A program made the translations under genes and the position numbers. DNA of 23,860 bases, from positions 1 to 23,860 of the forward strand of contig DGDD01000029.1 of NCBI GenBank assembly GCA_002385265.1. Reading direction: 5' to 3'. Of this stretch, positions 7,297 to 14,798 are shown piece after piece. The DNA comes from Chitinophagaceae bacterium UBA3961. Lineage in GTDB: Bacteria > Bacteroidota > Bacteroidia > Chitinophagales > Chitinophagaceae. Numbering within the stretch: the first letter of the stretch is position 1; the number at the start of each line of letters is the position of its first letter. The notes beneath the pieces were generated by a model. That model was not told where the DNA came from. It made no database searches and saw nothing but the letters and a program-made list of their open reading frames with translations.

Positions 7297-8724
7297 TTGC
7301 CACACGAAGCTATTTCTGTATTTGATATATTTAAAATTGGTGTAGGCCCTTCCAGCTCTCATACCTTAGGGCCATGGCGTGCAGCTCAGCAATTCGTTAC
7401 CCGGCTTTCTGATCAAAACCGATTAAATCAAGTATCTCATTTGAAAGTGCTGTTATATGGTTCTTTGGCGAAAACCGGTAAAGGACATGGTACCGATGTA
7501 GCAGTATTGCTCGGACTCTGTAACGAAGACCCTGTTACGATAGATGTAGACAGTATCGATCCCAAATTTCAATCCATCCATTCCAATCGAGTCCTCCCTT
7601 TAAATGGAACTTTGGATTTGTCTTTTGACCCTAAGAAAGATTTAGAATTCTTAATGAATGAATCTTTGCCTTTTCATCCAAATGCACTCAGCTTTTTGGT
7701 GACCTTGCACAATGGAGAGGCTTTCTCTGAAACTTTCTATTCAATTGGAGGTGGTTTTGTAGTGAAAGAAGGGGAAACGAATAATGATAAAGAACAAGTA
7801 GACTTGCCTTTCCCAATAAATACCTCTGAAGAAGTATTGCATTGGTGTAGAAAAACCGGATTACACATAAGTGATGTGGTATTAGAAAATGAACATGCTT
7901 GGCGAGAAGAATCTGCTACTAGAGCGGGTTTAACTAAGATTTGGGAGGTTATGAAAGCCTGCGTCTACAGAGGGTGTCATACCGAAGGCATCTTACCGGG
8001 AGGGTTGAATGTGCAGCGCAGAGCAGCGGCCTTGAACAAAAGATTGTTGAAAGATAGATCTTATACCAATTTTGAATCGTGGGTGAAAGCAATACGCGAC
8101 GGCGGGAATGACTTCAAATACATATTGGATTGGGTTAGTTGTTTTGCTCTATCAGTGAACGAAGAGAATGCATCGTTTGGCAGAGTGGTAACCGCTCCAA
8201 CCAATGGGGCCGCAGGCGTGATTCCGGCTGTGTTTCTTTACTACTACGTGTTCTGTGAAGGTGCAGACATCAATAAAATGCATCAAGCCATGTTAACTGC
8301 TTCAGAAGTAGGAAGTATCTTTAAAAAAGGAGCGACTATTTCTGCAGCTATGGGTGGATGTCAGGCTGAAATTGGAGTTTCCAGCGCCATGGCGGCAGCC
8401 GGTTTAACCGAAGTGTTAGGTGGGTCGCAACGTCAATGTTTAATGGCCGCCGAAATCGCCATGGAACATCATTTAGGATTAACCTGCGATCCAATTGGGG
8501 GGCTGGTTCAGGTGCCCTGCATTGAGCGAAATACGATGGGAGCGATCAAAGCGATAACGGCTACACAACTTGCTTTACAAAGTGCGCCCGATTATGCAAA
8601 AGTTTCGCTTGATACAGTTGTAAAAACAATGTGGGATACCGCAAGAGATATGAGTTTTAAATACAAGGAAACCGCTGAAGGAGGATTAGCGGTGCATATT
8701 CCTATTAGCCTGCCGGAATGCTAA
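7297..8724 (+). CDS. sdaA: L-serine ammonia-lyase (iron-sulfur, single chain)
   Basis: A [4Fe-4S] enzyme that deaminates L-serine to pyruvate and ammonia in the cytosol. There is no ATG. I choose TTG 7297, which gives 475 residues beginning [26 protein letters not shown], the usual family N-terminus. The other in-frame TTG (7249) lies in the promoter/terminator structure. The N-terminal beta domain with [10 protein letters not shown] is followed by the catalytic alpha domain. Three cluster cysteines are C355 (GGCQ), C397 (LTCDPIGG) and C408 (VPCIERN). Their spacing of 42 and 11 is that of the Legionella enzyme. The chain ends in cysteine (C475), matching the tail-in-mouth C-terminal Cys known there as a fourth cluster ligand and intrinsic inhibitor. 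It stands alone between the FKBP gene and the ABC operon. Confidence 0.92.
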   Translation: MPHEAISVFDIFKIGVGPSSSHTLGPWRAAQQFVTRLSDQNRLNQVSHLKVLLYGSLAKTGKGHGTDVAVLLGLCNEDPVTIDVDSIDPKFQSIHSNRVLPLNGTLDLSFDPKKDLEFLMNESLPFHPNALSFLVTLHNGEAFSETFYSIGGGFVVKEGETNNDKEQVDLPFPINTSEEVLHWCRKTGLHISDVVLENEHAWREESATRAGLTKIWEVMKACVYRGCHTEGILPGGLNVQRRAAALNKRLLKDRSYTNFESWVKAIRDGGNDFKYILDWVSCFALSVNEENASFGRVVTAPTNGAAGVIPAVFLYYYVFCEGADINKMHQAMLTASEVGSIFKKGATISAAMGGCQAEIGVSSAMAAAGLTEVLGGSQRQCLMAAEIAMEHHLGLTCDPIGGLVQVPCIERNTMGAIKAITATQLALQSAPDYAKVSLDTVVKTMWDTARDMSFKYKETAEGGLAVHIPISLPEC

Positions 8725-8943
8725 TTCTATTAATAGCGAATAATTAGATACCTCTGTTGAAATGAAAAGCCTTGTGAAATCATCCTAGTGCTTGAATCTG
8801 ATTGCTTTTCTGTTAAAAAAAGTTAAAGCTTCCTATTTAATCTTTTCTTAATCTCTTTTGTTATGGTTCTCAAGTAATTTTGCAAACCCAAAACCGTTAT
8901 AGGTGTTGGAAGTAGCAACTTTCTTTGAATTTAACCTAATCAA
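8725..8943. other. Intergenic leader region before the ABC operon
   Basis: 219 bases between the serine dehydratase and the ABC transporter. Apart from one promoter-like -7 box (8875-8882), I see only AT-rich sequence. There is no convincing terminator hairpin, no RNA gene, and no open frame longer than a few codons. Confidence 0.5.
8875..8882 (+). promoter_or_regulatory. TAnnTTTG -7 promoter element of the ABC-HlyD-TolC operon
   Basis: TAATTTTG matches the Bacteroidota -7 consensus and lies 61 nt before the first ATG of the operon (8944). A TTTG stands upstream at 8857-8860, but the 14-nt spacing is shorter than the usual 19-21. Confidence 0.45.
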
Positions 8944-10572
8944 ATGAAAATTAACGCCTTAAGAAGGATACTGAGTATTATTACGTACGAAAAAAGAGAA
9001 ATTTCGGCTATCTACTTTTATGCAGTCTTCAGTGGACTTGTGCAATTGGCACTTCCATTGGGTATTCAGTCCATCATCAGTTTTGTACTCGGAGGAGCCA
9101 TTTCAACTTCTTTAGTGCTGTTAATTGTATTTGTTGTTACCAGTGTTTTTTTAAACGGTCTTCTTCAAGTGAATCAAATGAAGATCATTGAAAAAATCCA
9201 GCAACAACTCTTTGTGCGGTATTCATTTCTGTATTCTCATACCATCCCTACTATTAACTTAAAAGGGGCTCAAAAATATTTCCTACCGGAATTAGTGAAT
9301 CGTTTTTTTGATACAATCTCCTTACAAAAAGGGTTGGCCAAGCTTTTACTCGACATTCCTGCAGCTAGCATTCAAATTTTATTTGGCTTAATTCTATTGA
9401 GTTTCTATCATCCCGTATTCATCATCTTTGGCCTTACCTTGTTAACCATCCTTTATTTGCTATTGCGTTATTCCGGAAATCGTGGCTTGGAGACCAGCAT
9501 CGAAGAAAGTGACTATAAATATAAAGTTGCAGGCTGGTTGGAAGAATTGGCGCGCGTTGTAACGCTATTCAAGTTTTCAGGATCGAAAACAATGCATATC
9601 AAAAAAACGGATGAAGGTGTTTCCGGGTACTTGGAAGCAAGAACCAATCACTTTAAAGTGCTCCTGTTTCAATATTGGTCGCTTATTGGATTCAAAATCA
9701 TTATTACCGCTTCAATGCTGATTGTTGGTAGTTTTCTTTTGATTGACCAGCAATTGAACATTGGACAATTCATAGCAGCAGAAATCGTGATCCTATCTTT
9801 GATGGGCTCCGTAGAGAAATTGATTGGTAACCTCGATCAAGTATACGATGTATTAACCTCTGTTGAAAAACTGGAAAAGTTAAGTGATCTTCAAAAGGAA
9901 AGTACAGGTGCCAAGGACCTCGAAGTGCGTTCGCAAGGAATCGCTCTTAAAACAGAGGAACTTAGCTTTAGCTATGATGAAAAGCAACCGATTCTAAACG
10001 AAGTATCGTTGAGCGTTCAGCCCGGCGAAAAAGTATCAATCTATGGAAAACTTGGAGCTGGTACCAGTACCCTGTTGAAAGTATTAACAGGGGCTTACCA
10101 GCCTTATGAAGGTAAAATTTGGGTCGATCAAATTCCTTTATCACAAATCAATTTGGCATCCTATCGATTCCAAACAGGTATCCAATTCAATTATGATGAA
10201 CTTTTCAATGGCACCATTCGTGAAAATTTAACCATGGGCCATGAAGACATTCATGACGATGATATCTATGACTTATTAAAAATGGTAGGCTTGGAGAAAT
10301 TCGTTCGTTCATTACCAATGCAATTGGAATACTCATTAACCACCGGGGCCAAGCACCTTAGTAAGAAAACCATGCAGAAATTAGTATTGGTGCGAGCGTT
10401 GATTCACAAACCCCGACTCTTGTTAATGGATGATCCATGGAATGGCTTGAATGATGAGGAGGTAAGGCCAATACAAGAGTACATCCTTAAGTCTATGCCT
10501 AACACTACTGCAATCATTGTAACCAATGATGAATGGTTTCAGTCTCAATGCAATCAAATCATAAAACTCTAA
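8944..10572 (+). CDS. ABC exporter (TMD-NBD) with degenerate ATPase motifs
   Basis: A 542-residue half-transporter: a membrane domain of about six helices (residues 1-310), then a nucleotide-binding domain (330-542). It lacks an N-terminal C39 peptidase. The fold is readable, including A-loop Y344, but the catalytic motifs are changed. Walker A reads GKLGAGTST with T374 for the lysine. The Q-loop Gln aligns with N416. The signature LSGGQ is LSKKT (472-476). The Walker B catalytic Glu is D497 (LLLMDD). The H-loop His is N528. The frame is open and well formed, so it is not an obvious pseudogene. The chain stops soon after the H-loop. HlyD-like and TolC-like genes follow after 12 and 3 nt, placing it as the inner-membrane part of a type I secretion or efflux complex. 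Whether it hydrolyses ATP is doubtful. Confidence 0.85.
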   Translation: MKINALRRILSIITYEKREISAIYFYAVFSGLVQLALPLGIQSIISFVLGGAISTSLVLLIVFVVTSVFLNGLLQVNQMKIIEKIQQQLFVRYSFLYSHTIPTINLKGAQKYFLPELVNRFFDTISLQKGLAKLLLDIPAASIQILFGLILLSFYHPVFIIFGLTLLTILYLLLRYSGNRGLETSIEESDYKYKVAGWLEELARVVTLFKFSGSKTMHIKKTDEGVSGYLEARTNHFKVLLFQYWSLIGFKIIITASMLIVGSFLLIDQQLNIGQFIAAEIVILSLMGSVEKLIGNLDQVYDVLTSVEKLEKLSDLQKESTGAKDLEVRSQGIALKTEELSFSYDEKQPILNEVSLSVQPGEKVSIYGKLGAGTSTLLKVLTGAYQPYEGKIWVDQIPLSQINLASYRFQTGIQFNYDELFNGTIRENLTMGHEDIHDDDIYDLLKMVGLEKFVRSLPMQLEYSLTTGAKHLSKKTMQKLVLVRALIHKPRLLLMDDPWNGLNDEEVRPIQEYILKSMPNTTAIIVTNDEWFQSQCNQIIKL

Positions 10573-10584
10573 ACACTCTAGAAA

Positions 10585-11931
10585 ATGGAAGGAATTAGAA
10601 AGCAACTTACAGATGCCGGACAGGCAAATGTTGTGAGTTCATTTTCGAAAGTGTACCGCGCGAATCGCGTGAGTAATATTCGAAAATGGTTCTTGGGAAT
10701 ATTAGTTGGTATGGGACTTATTTTGTTGTTGCCATGGACGCAGAACATTCGCACTCGAGGTGATGTTACGGCGCTTCGTCAAGAACAACGCCCGCAAGAG
10801 TTAAACACCATTATTGCGGGAAGAATTGTGAAATGGAACGTTAAAGAAGGTGATTTTGTAAGAAAAGGAGATACCATTGCCGTGTTGGCCGAGATCAAAG
10901 ATGACTACTTGGATCCTGCGTTGTTGAATAGAACAGAAGAACAATTAGAATCAAAGAAGACTGCTGTTGAAAGCTATAGAAGCAAGGTTCAAACGGTAGA
11001 TGCTCAAATCAAAGCATTGGAAAACTCACTGTCGTTGAAAGTAAGTGAGATTCAAAACAAGATCTACCAGCAACGACAAAAGATTACCGCCGATAGTATG
11101 GATATGCTGGCTGCACAGAATGACTATAATTTCAAGCAGGTTCAATTCAAACGACAAAAAGCTTTGTATGATTCAGGGCTGGTTTCTTTGCTTCAATTGG
11201 AACAACGTAACCAAGCTTTTCAAGATGCACAAGCGAAAAGAACTTCGGCTGAAATCAAATTCGGAAACTCTAAACAGGAAATGATTCGCTTGCAATTAGA
11301 GTTGAACGGAGAACAACAACAATATTTGGAGAAAATATCAAAAGCGAGCGGAGATCGTTATCAGTCGCTTTCTCAGATTGCAACAGGTGCAGGAGAAATC
11401 GCAAAATTAGAAAATCAATACACAAATTATAATATTCGTAGTGGACAGTATTATATTAAAGCACCACAAGACGGGCAAGTAGTAAGAGCACGCAAAAGTG
11501 GATTGAATGAGATCGTGAAAGAAGGGGAGATGTTGGTTGAAATTGTACCTGCAAATCCGCAGCTTGCCGTTGAACTGTATGTAAAACCAGTTGACCTTCC
11601 ATTGGTAGATACAGGTCAGCGCGTTCGATTCATTTTTGATGGATTTCCGGCAATCGTTTTTAGTGGTTGGCCACAGGCATCCTATGGAACTTTCTCAGGA
11701 AAAGTAGTGGTAGTAGAAAATGGATTGAATGACAATGGGCTTTTTCGTGTGTTAGTTGTTGAAGATCCCAATGAAAAGCCTTGGCCCAAGGAATTGAAAA
11801 TGGGTACAGGTGCTTCCGGGTTTGCATTGTTGAAAGATGTACCTATTTGGTATGAATTGTGGCGAAACATCAATGGATTCCCACCTGAGTATTATAAAAC
11901 ATCCAAAGCCTCTGAAAAGACTAAGAAATAA
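10585..11931 (+). CDS. HlyD-family membrane fusion (adaptor) protein
   Basis: A 448-residue periplasmic adaptor anchored by one N-terminal membrane helix (about 34-51). Domains in order are a short cytosolic tail (1-33), the first half of the lipoyl/barrel-sandwich hybrid (about 72-103, GRIVKWNVKEGDFVRKGDTIAVL), and a long coiled-coil hairpin (about 113-280) rich in Q, E and K. Then come the second lipoyl half (about 290-322, IKAPQDGQVVRARKSGLNEIVKEGEMLVEI) and a beta-barrel/C-terminal region. The length and long hairpin fit a type I secretion adaptor bridging the ABC subunit and an outer-membrane duct. It starts 12 nt after the ABC gene and ends 3 nt before the TolC-like gene. Confidence 0.9.
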   Translation: MEGIRKQLTDAGQANVVSSFSKVYRANRVSNIRKWFLGILVGMGLILLLPWTQNIRTRGDVTALRQEQRPQELNTIIAGRIVKWNVKEGDFVRKGDTIAVLAEIKDDYLDPALLNRTEEQLESKKTAVESYRSKVQTVDAQIKALENSLSLKVSEIQNKIYQQRQKITADSMDMLAAQNDYNFKQVQFKRQKALYDSGLVSLLQLEQRNQAFQDAQAKRTSAEIKFGNSKQEMIRLQLELNGEQQQYLEKISKASGDRYQSLSQIATGAGEIAKLENQYTNYNIRSGQYYIKAPQDGQVVRARKSGLNEIVKEGEMLVEIVPANPQLAVELYVKPVDLPLVDTGQRVRFIFDGFPAIVFSGWPQASYGTFSGKVVVVENGLNDNGLFRVLVVEDPNEKPWPKELKMGTGASGFALLKDVPIWYELWRNINGFPPEYYKTSKASEKTKK

Positions 11932-11934
11932 TTC

Positions 11935-13341
11935 ATGAGAAGCAAACTATTCTTTTTATTGGTGTTGTTAAGCGCTCTGCATTGGAAAGCGCAATCTCAA
12001 TATGATACAATGCCCCGTTTATCGGAGCAGGGTTTTCTTGCGATCGTAAGAGCCTACCATCCGGTTGCCAAGCAAGCTTCCAATAATGTTTTGATAGCGA
12101 AAGCAGGGGTAACCATTGCTAGAGGGGGCTTTGATCCCGTTCTTACCGATAATTTTGAACGCAAGCGTTTTGGTGGCGACCTCTACTACAGCTACTACAA
12201 TCCTGAATTACAAATTCCAACTTGGTACGGAGTGGAGTTGTACACCGGTATTGAAAATATCAATGGCACGAAGCTCAATCCTGAAAGCAGCGTTGGGCAA
12301 ACTAGCTATTTGGGTGCCAGTGTTCCACTATTGAAAGATTTGGTGATCGACAAAAGAAGAGCAGCGCTTCAACAAGCGAAATTATTTGTGAAACAATCGG
12401 AGGCAGAGCAACAGCTTGCTGTCAACGACCTGTTGTTTGATGCCGTTGCAGAATATTGGGAATGGTTGAGGGCATATCAAGTGTTTCAAATTTTCGATGC
12501 TTCTGAAAAAGTGAATTTGGCACGATTCGGTTTTGTAAAGCAAGAAGTGTTGCAAGGAAACCGACCTGCAATTGACACGGTGGAGGCCTTAACTCAATTG
12601 CAGCAGGTGCAGTTGATGAAAACAGACGCGTATTTGAAATTCCAGAATGAAACCATTGCTTTGTCGGCATATATGTGGAGCCAAACTGGAGAGCCTGTAG
12701 CTTTAAATGAAAACATTACTCCCGACGATAAATGGAAGGATCAATGGGTGAGTTTCCAAGCTCCTACCTATGAAGAAGCGCTTACACTTTCTGACAATCA
12801 TCCTAAGTTGAAATCGTTCGGTTTCAAATTAGACGCGCTGGCTATAGAAAAGAAACTAAAGTTTCAAAGCCTATTGCCCAAGTTCGATGCTAAAATGCAA
12901 CTATTGAACAAAGGATATAATGTGGTTGACAAAGTGAGTGCCGGGTTTCTAGAGAATAATTACAAATTTGGTTTTCAATTTGTAATGCCTTTACGTTTAT
13001 CTGAAGCTCGTGGAGCCTATAAGCAAGCTGGATTGAAAATTCAAAATACAGTTTTAGATCAATCACTTACCCAGTTGGGTATCCGAAACAAGGTGAAGAC
13101 CTATTACAACGAGGTATTTACATTGAAGCAACAGATTGTTCTTTATGAGAATGCGGTTCAGAATTATTATCGATTATTAATTGGTGAACGTCAGAAATAC
13201 GAAATAGGAGAGAGCACACTCTTTGTACTCAATTCTCGTGAACAGAAGTGGTTAGAAGCAAGCCAGAAATTGATTGAGCTAAAAACAAAGTACTACAAGT
13301 CGAATGCAGGGCTGGTTTGGGCTGCGGGTGGACTGAAGTAA
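11935..13341 (+). CDS. TolC-family outer-membrane efflux protein
   Basis: A 468-residue protein with a signal peptide (about 1-19, HWKA|Q). The mature chain shows the TolC arrangement: long amphipathic helices interrupted by two beta-rich stretches (about residues 65-130 and 335-365). The second long helical block (about 360-460) echoes the first, including A-x-L/Q-rich helices and a late GESTLFVLNSREQKWLEAS segment typical of outer-membrane factors. It should form a trimeric outer-membrane duct docked on the HlyD-like adaptor. It is the last gene of the operon, and its TAA is the first triplet of an AT-rich repeat. Its tyrosine-rich N-terminal strand region (FGGDLYYSYYNPEL) appears lineage-specific. 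Confidence 0.88.
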   Translation: MRSKLFFLLVLLSALHWKAQSQYDTMPRLSEQGFLAIVRAYHPVAKQASNNVLIAKAGVTIARGGFDPVLTDNFERKRFGGDLYYSYYNPELQIPTWYGVELYTGIENINGTKLNPESSVGQTSYLGASVPLLKDLVIDKRRAALQQAKLFVKQSEAEQQLAVNDLLFDAVAEYWEWLRAYQVFQIFDASEKVNLARFGFVKQEVLQGNRPAIDTVEALTQLQQVQLMKTDAYLKFQNETIALSAYMWSQTGEPVALNENITPDDKWKDQWVSFQAPTYEEALTLSDNHPKLKSFGFKLDALAIEKKLKFQSLLPKFDAKMQLLNKGYNVVDKVSAGFLENNYKFGFQFVMPLRLSEARGAYKQAGLKIQNTVLDQSLTQLGIRNKVKTYYNEVFTLKQQIVLYENAVQNYYRLLIGERQKYEIGESTLFVLNSREQKWLEASQKLIELKTKYYKSNAGLVWAAGGLK

Positions 13342-13363
13342 TTAAGAATTAATAATTAAGAAT
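13339..13363. repeat. TTAAGAA-type AT-rich repeat, left copy
   Basis: An AT-rich run built from TTAAGAA/AATTAAG units starts exactly at the TAA stop of the TolC-like gene. Its first 18 bases and the preceding G (13338-13356) are identical to 21295-21313 downstream of the NlpC/P60 gene. It forms an imperfect inverted repeat with 13511-13543. Confidence 0.6.
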
Positions 13364-13510
13364 CAGTGCTTCGAGATGAATGAGTACTTTGTGAACGAGG
13401 TTATTTTGTAAGAATTTCGTTATTGTTTTATACAATTAAATAAGTGAGCGAGTTAGACTTTCGCTTATTTACCCTATACGTGTCTCCACCGACTAGTTGC
13501 TATGGTGCCC
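13364..13510. other. Spacer between convergent genes, flanked by inverted repeats
   Basis: 147 bases between the two repeat arms. No gene is visible; the longest open frame from an ATG is about 11 codons. One interrupted hairpin is present: AAATAA (13438-13443) with TTATTT (13465-13470), plus inner GCGA/TCGC. It has no clear U-tract and might be a weak bidirectional terminator for the convergent TolC-like and mqnE genes. Confidence 0.4.
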
Positions 13511-13543
13511 AATTCTTAATTCTTACTTCTTAATTCTTAATTC
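13511..13543. repeat. TTAAGAA-type AT-rich repeat, right (inverted) copy
   Basis: On the minus strand this reads as repeated AATTAAGAATT units, inverted relative to 13339-13363. The last codon and stop of mqnE (TTA at 13537-13539 on the plus strand) lie inside it. Confidence 0.6.
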
Positions 13544-14709
13544 AAAAGTGGGTTTGCATCTATCGTAGCCAACGGAACATCGGTATAGTCTCTGATTTCT
13601 TTGTAGAGGGTGTCTCTTTCGATGGGTTGACGTCCAACTTGTTTAATCAAAGTTACCAATTCTCCGGTGGTCATTGAAGGTGTTTGTTCTTCAGAACCTG
13701 CCATGGAATAGATTTTAGTTGTATCGTCAATTGTTCCATCAATATCATTAACACCAAATGCCAGGGTCAATTGAGCATTTTTGCGACCGAGCATGGGCCA
13801 GTAGGCTTTTAGGTGCGGGAAATTATCCATGTACAAACGAGCGATGGCATACAATTTCAAGTCTTCAATTACACTCACTTCAGGAATATGACTCATCTCA
13901 TTGTCGTGATTTCTGAACTTAAGAGGAATGAAGGTGTTGAATCCTTTGGTCTCATCCTGTAAGCTTCTTAGTTGATCCATATGGTCTACTCGATCTGCGT
14001 AAGATTCAACATGACCGTAAAGCATGGTTGCATTAGAGTGCATGCCTGCATTGTGAGCAGCTTTGTGGATTTCCAACCAGCCTTTGCCGTCTACTTTATC
14101 GTCGCAGATCTGTTGTCTTACAGCTGGTGCGAAAATCTCAGCACCACCGCCCGGTAATGAATCTAAGCCGGCTTCCTTCAGCACTTTCATCCCTTCGTCT
14201 ACAGTGAGTTTCGCTTTTCTGAACATATAGTCGAGTTCCACAGCTGTAAATCCTTTGATGTGCAAATCAGGTCGGTGAGCTTTGATTTGCTTCAAAAGAT
14301 CTGCGAAGAAGCTTAGTTGCATTTTAGGGTGTACGCCGCCTACAATGTGTACTTCGGTTACAGGTTGACCGTCGTATTTTTTTACAATGTGCATCATTTG
14401 ATCGATGCTCAATTCCCAACCTTCTTCTTTATGAGCGTATAAACGTGAGTATGAACAAAACTTACATGTGAATACACACACATTGGTAGGTTCAATATGA
14501 AAGTTTCTGTTGAAGTATGTTTTATTACCATGTAGTTTTTCTCTCACAAAATTCGCTAAAGCTCCTACAAAAGGAAGCGACGCTTCTTCAAATAAGAGTA
14601 CTCCTTCTTCTCGGGAGAGGCGTTCGCCTTTGATTACCTTATTGCCGATTGCTCTCAAGCCGGTGTTCTTTTCGGCTGCTACAATTGCATTAATCGCAGA
14701 ATGATCCAT
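13537..14709 (-). CDS. mqnE: Aminodeoxyfutalosine synthase (radical SAM)
   Basis: A 390-residue radical-SAM enzyme of the futalosine route to menaquinone. It joins SAM-derived deoxyadenosine to the MqnA product to give 6-amino-6-deoxyfutalosine. The cluster motif is C78-x3-C82-x2-C85 (NVCVFTCKFCSY), preceded by the HIEPTN stretch. VHIVGGVHPK and SLPGGGAEIF favour MqnE over the related MqnC, whose front reads differently. A full TIM-barrel-like chain follows, including SNATMLYGHVES and FIPLKF. I start at ATG 14709; an in-frame TTG at 14730 would fall in the promoter box. It is the only menaquinone gene in the window. Its upstream neighbour, a nucleoside transporter, is separated by a terminator, so it probably has its own promoter. 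Confidence 0.92.
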   Translation of the reverse strand: MDHSAINAIVAAEKNTGLRAIGNKVIKGERLSREEGVLLFEEASLPFVGALANFVREKLHGNKTYFNRNFHIEPTNVCVFTCKFCSYSRLYAHKEEGWELSIDQMMHIVKKYDGQPVTEVHIVGGVHPKMQLSFFADLLKQIKAHRPDLHIKGFTAVELDYMFRKAKLTVDEGMKVLKEAGLDSLPGGGAEIFAPAVRQQICDDKVDGKGWLEIHKAAHNAGMHSNATMLYGHVESYADRVDHMDQLRSLQDETKGFNTFIPLKFRNHDNEMSHIPEVSVIEDLKLYAIARLYMDNFPHLKAYWPMLGRKNAQLTLAFGVNDIDGTIDDTTKIYSMAGSEEQTPSMTTGELVTLIKQVGRQPIERDTLYKEIRDYTDVPLATIDANPLLN

Positions 14710-14727
14710 AGTCTCAAATTTCAGGTG

Positions 14728-14735
14728 CAAAGTTA
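14728..14735 (-). promoter_or_regulatory. TAnnTTTG -7 promoter element of mqnE
   Basis: On the minus strand TAACTTTG matches the Bacteroidota -7 consensus. The predicted start site near 14722 leaves a leader of about 13 nt before ATG 14709. It lies just beyond the terminator of the transporter gene, consistent with independent transcription. No -33 box is evident. Confidence 0.45.
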
Positions 14736-14736
14736 C

Positions 14737-14778
14737 AAATAGAAAACGGGTATGTCTACATGATTTTAAACATACCCG
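14737..14778 (-). terminator. Rho-independent terminator of the nucleoside transporter
   Basis: Two perfect 9-base arms, CGGGTATGT (14747-14755) and ACATACCCG (14770-14778), enclose a 14-base loop. Read leftward, the stem is followed by TTTTCTATTT. This fits a terminator 21 nt beyond the stop of the nucleoside transporter gene. Confidence 0.8.
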
Positions 14779-14798
14779 CTTACCAAAAGTTTAGTGAA

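Noticed and set aside
8944..10572. Calling the ABC gene a pseudogene because of its broken motifs
   Set aside because: The frame is full-length, codon use looks normal, the membrane domain is well preserved and the operon is intact. Changes are confined to specific catalytic positions, not spread as frameshifts or stops.
13339..13543. A complete miniature transposon (MITE)
   Set aside because: The inverted repeats are imperfect and low-complexity, no target-site duplication is visible, and a single-armed copy exists elsewhere. Kept only as a repeat.
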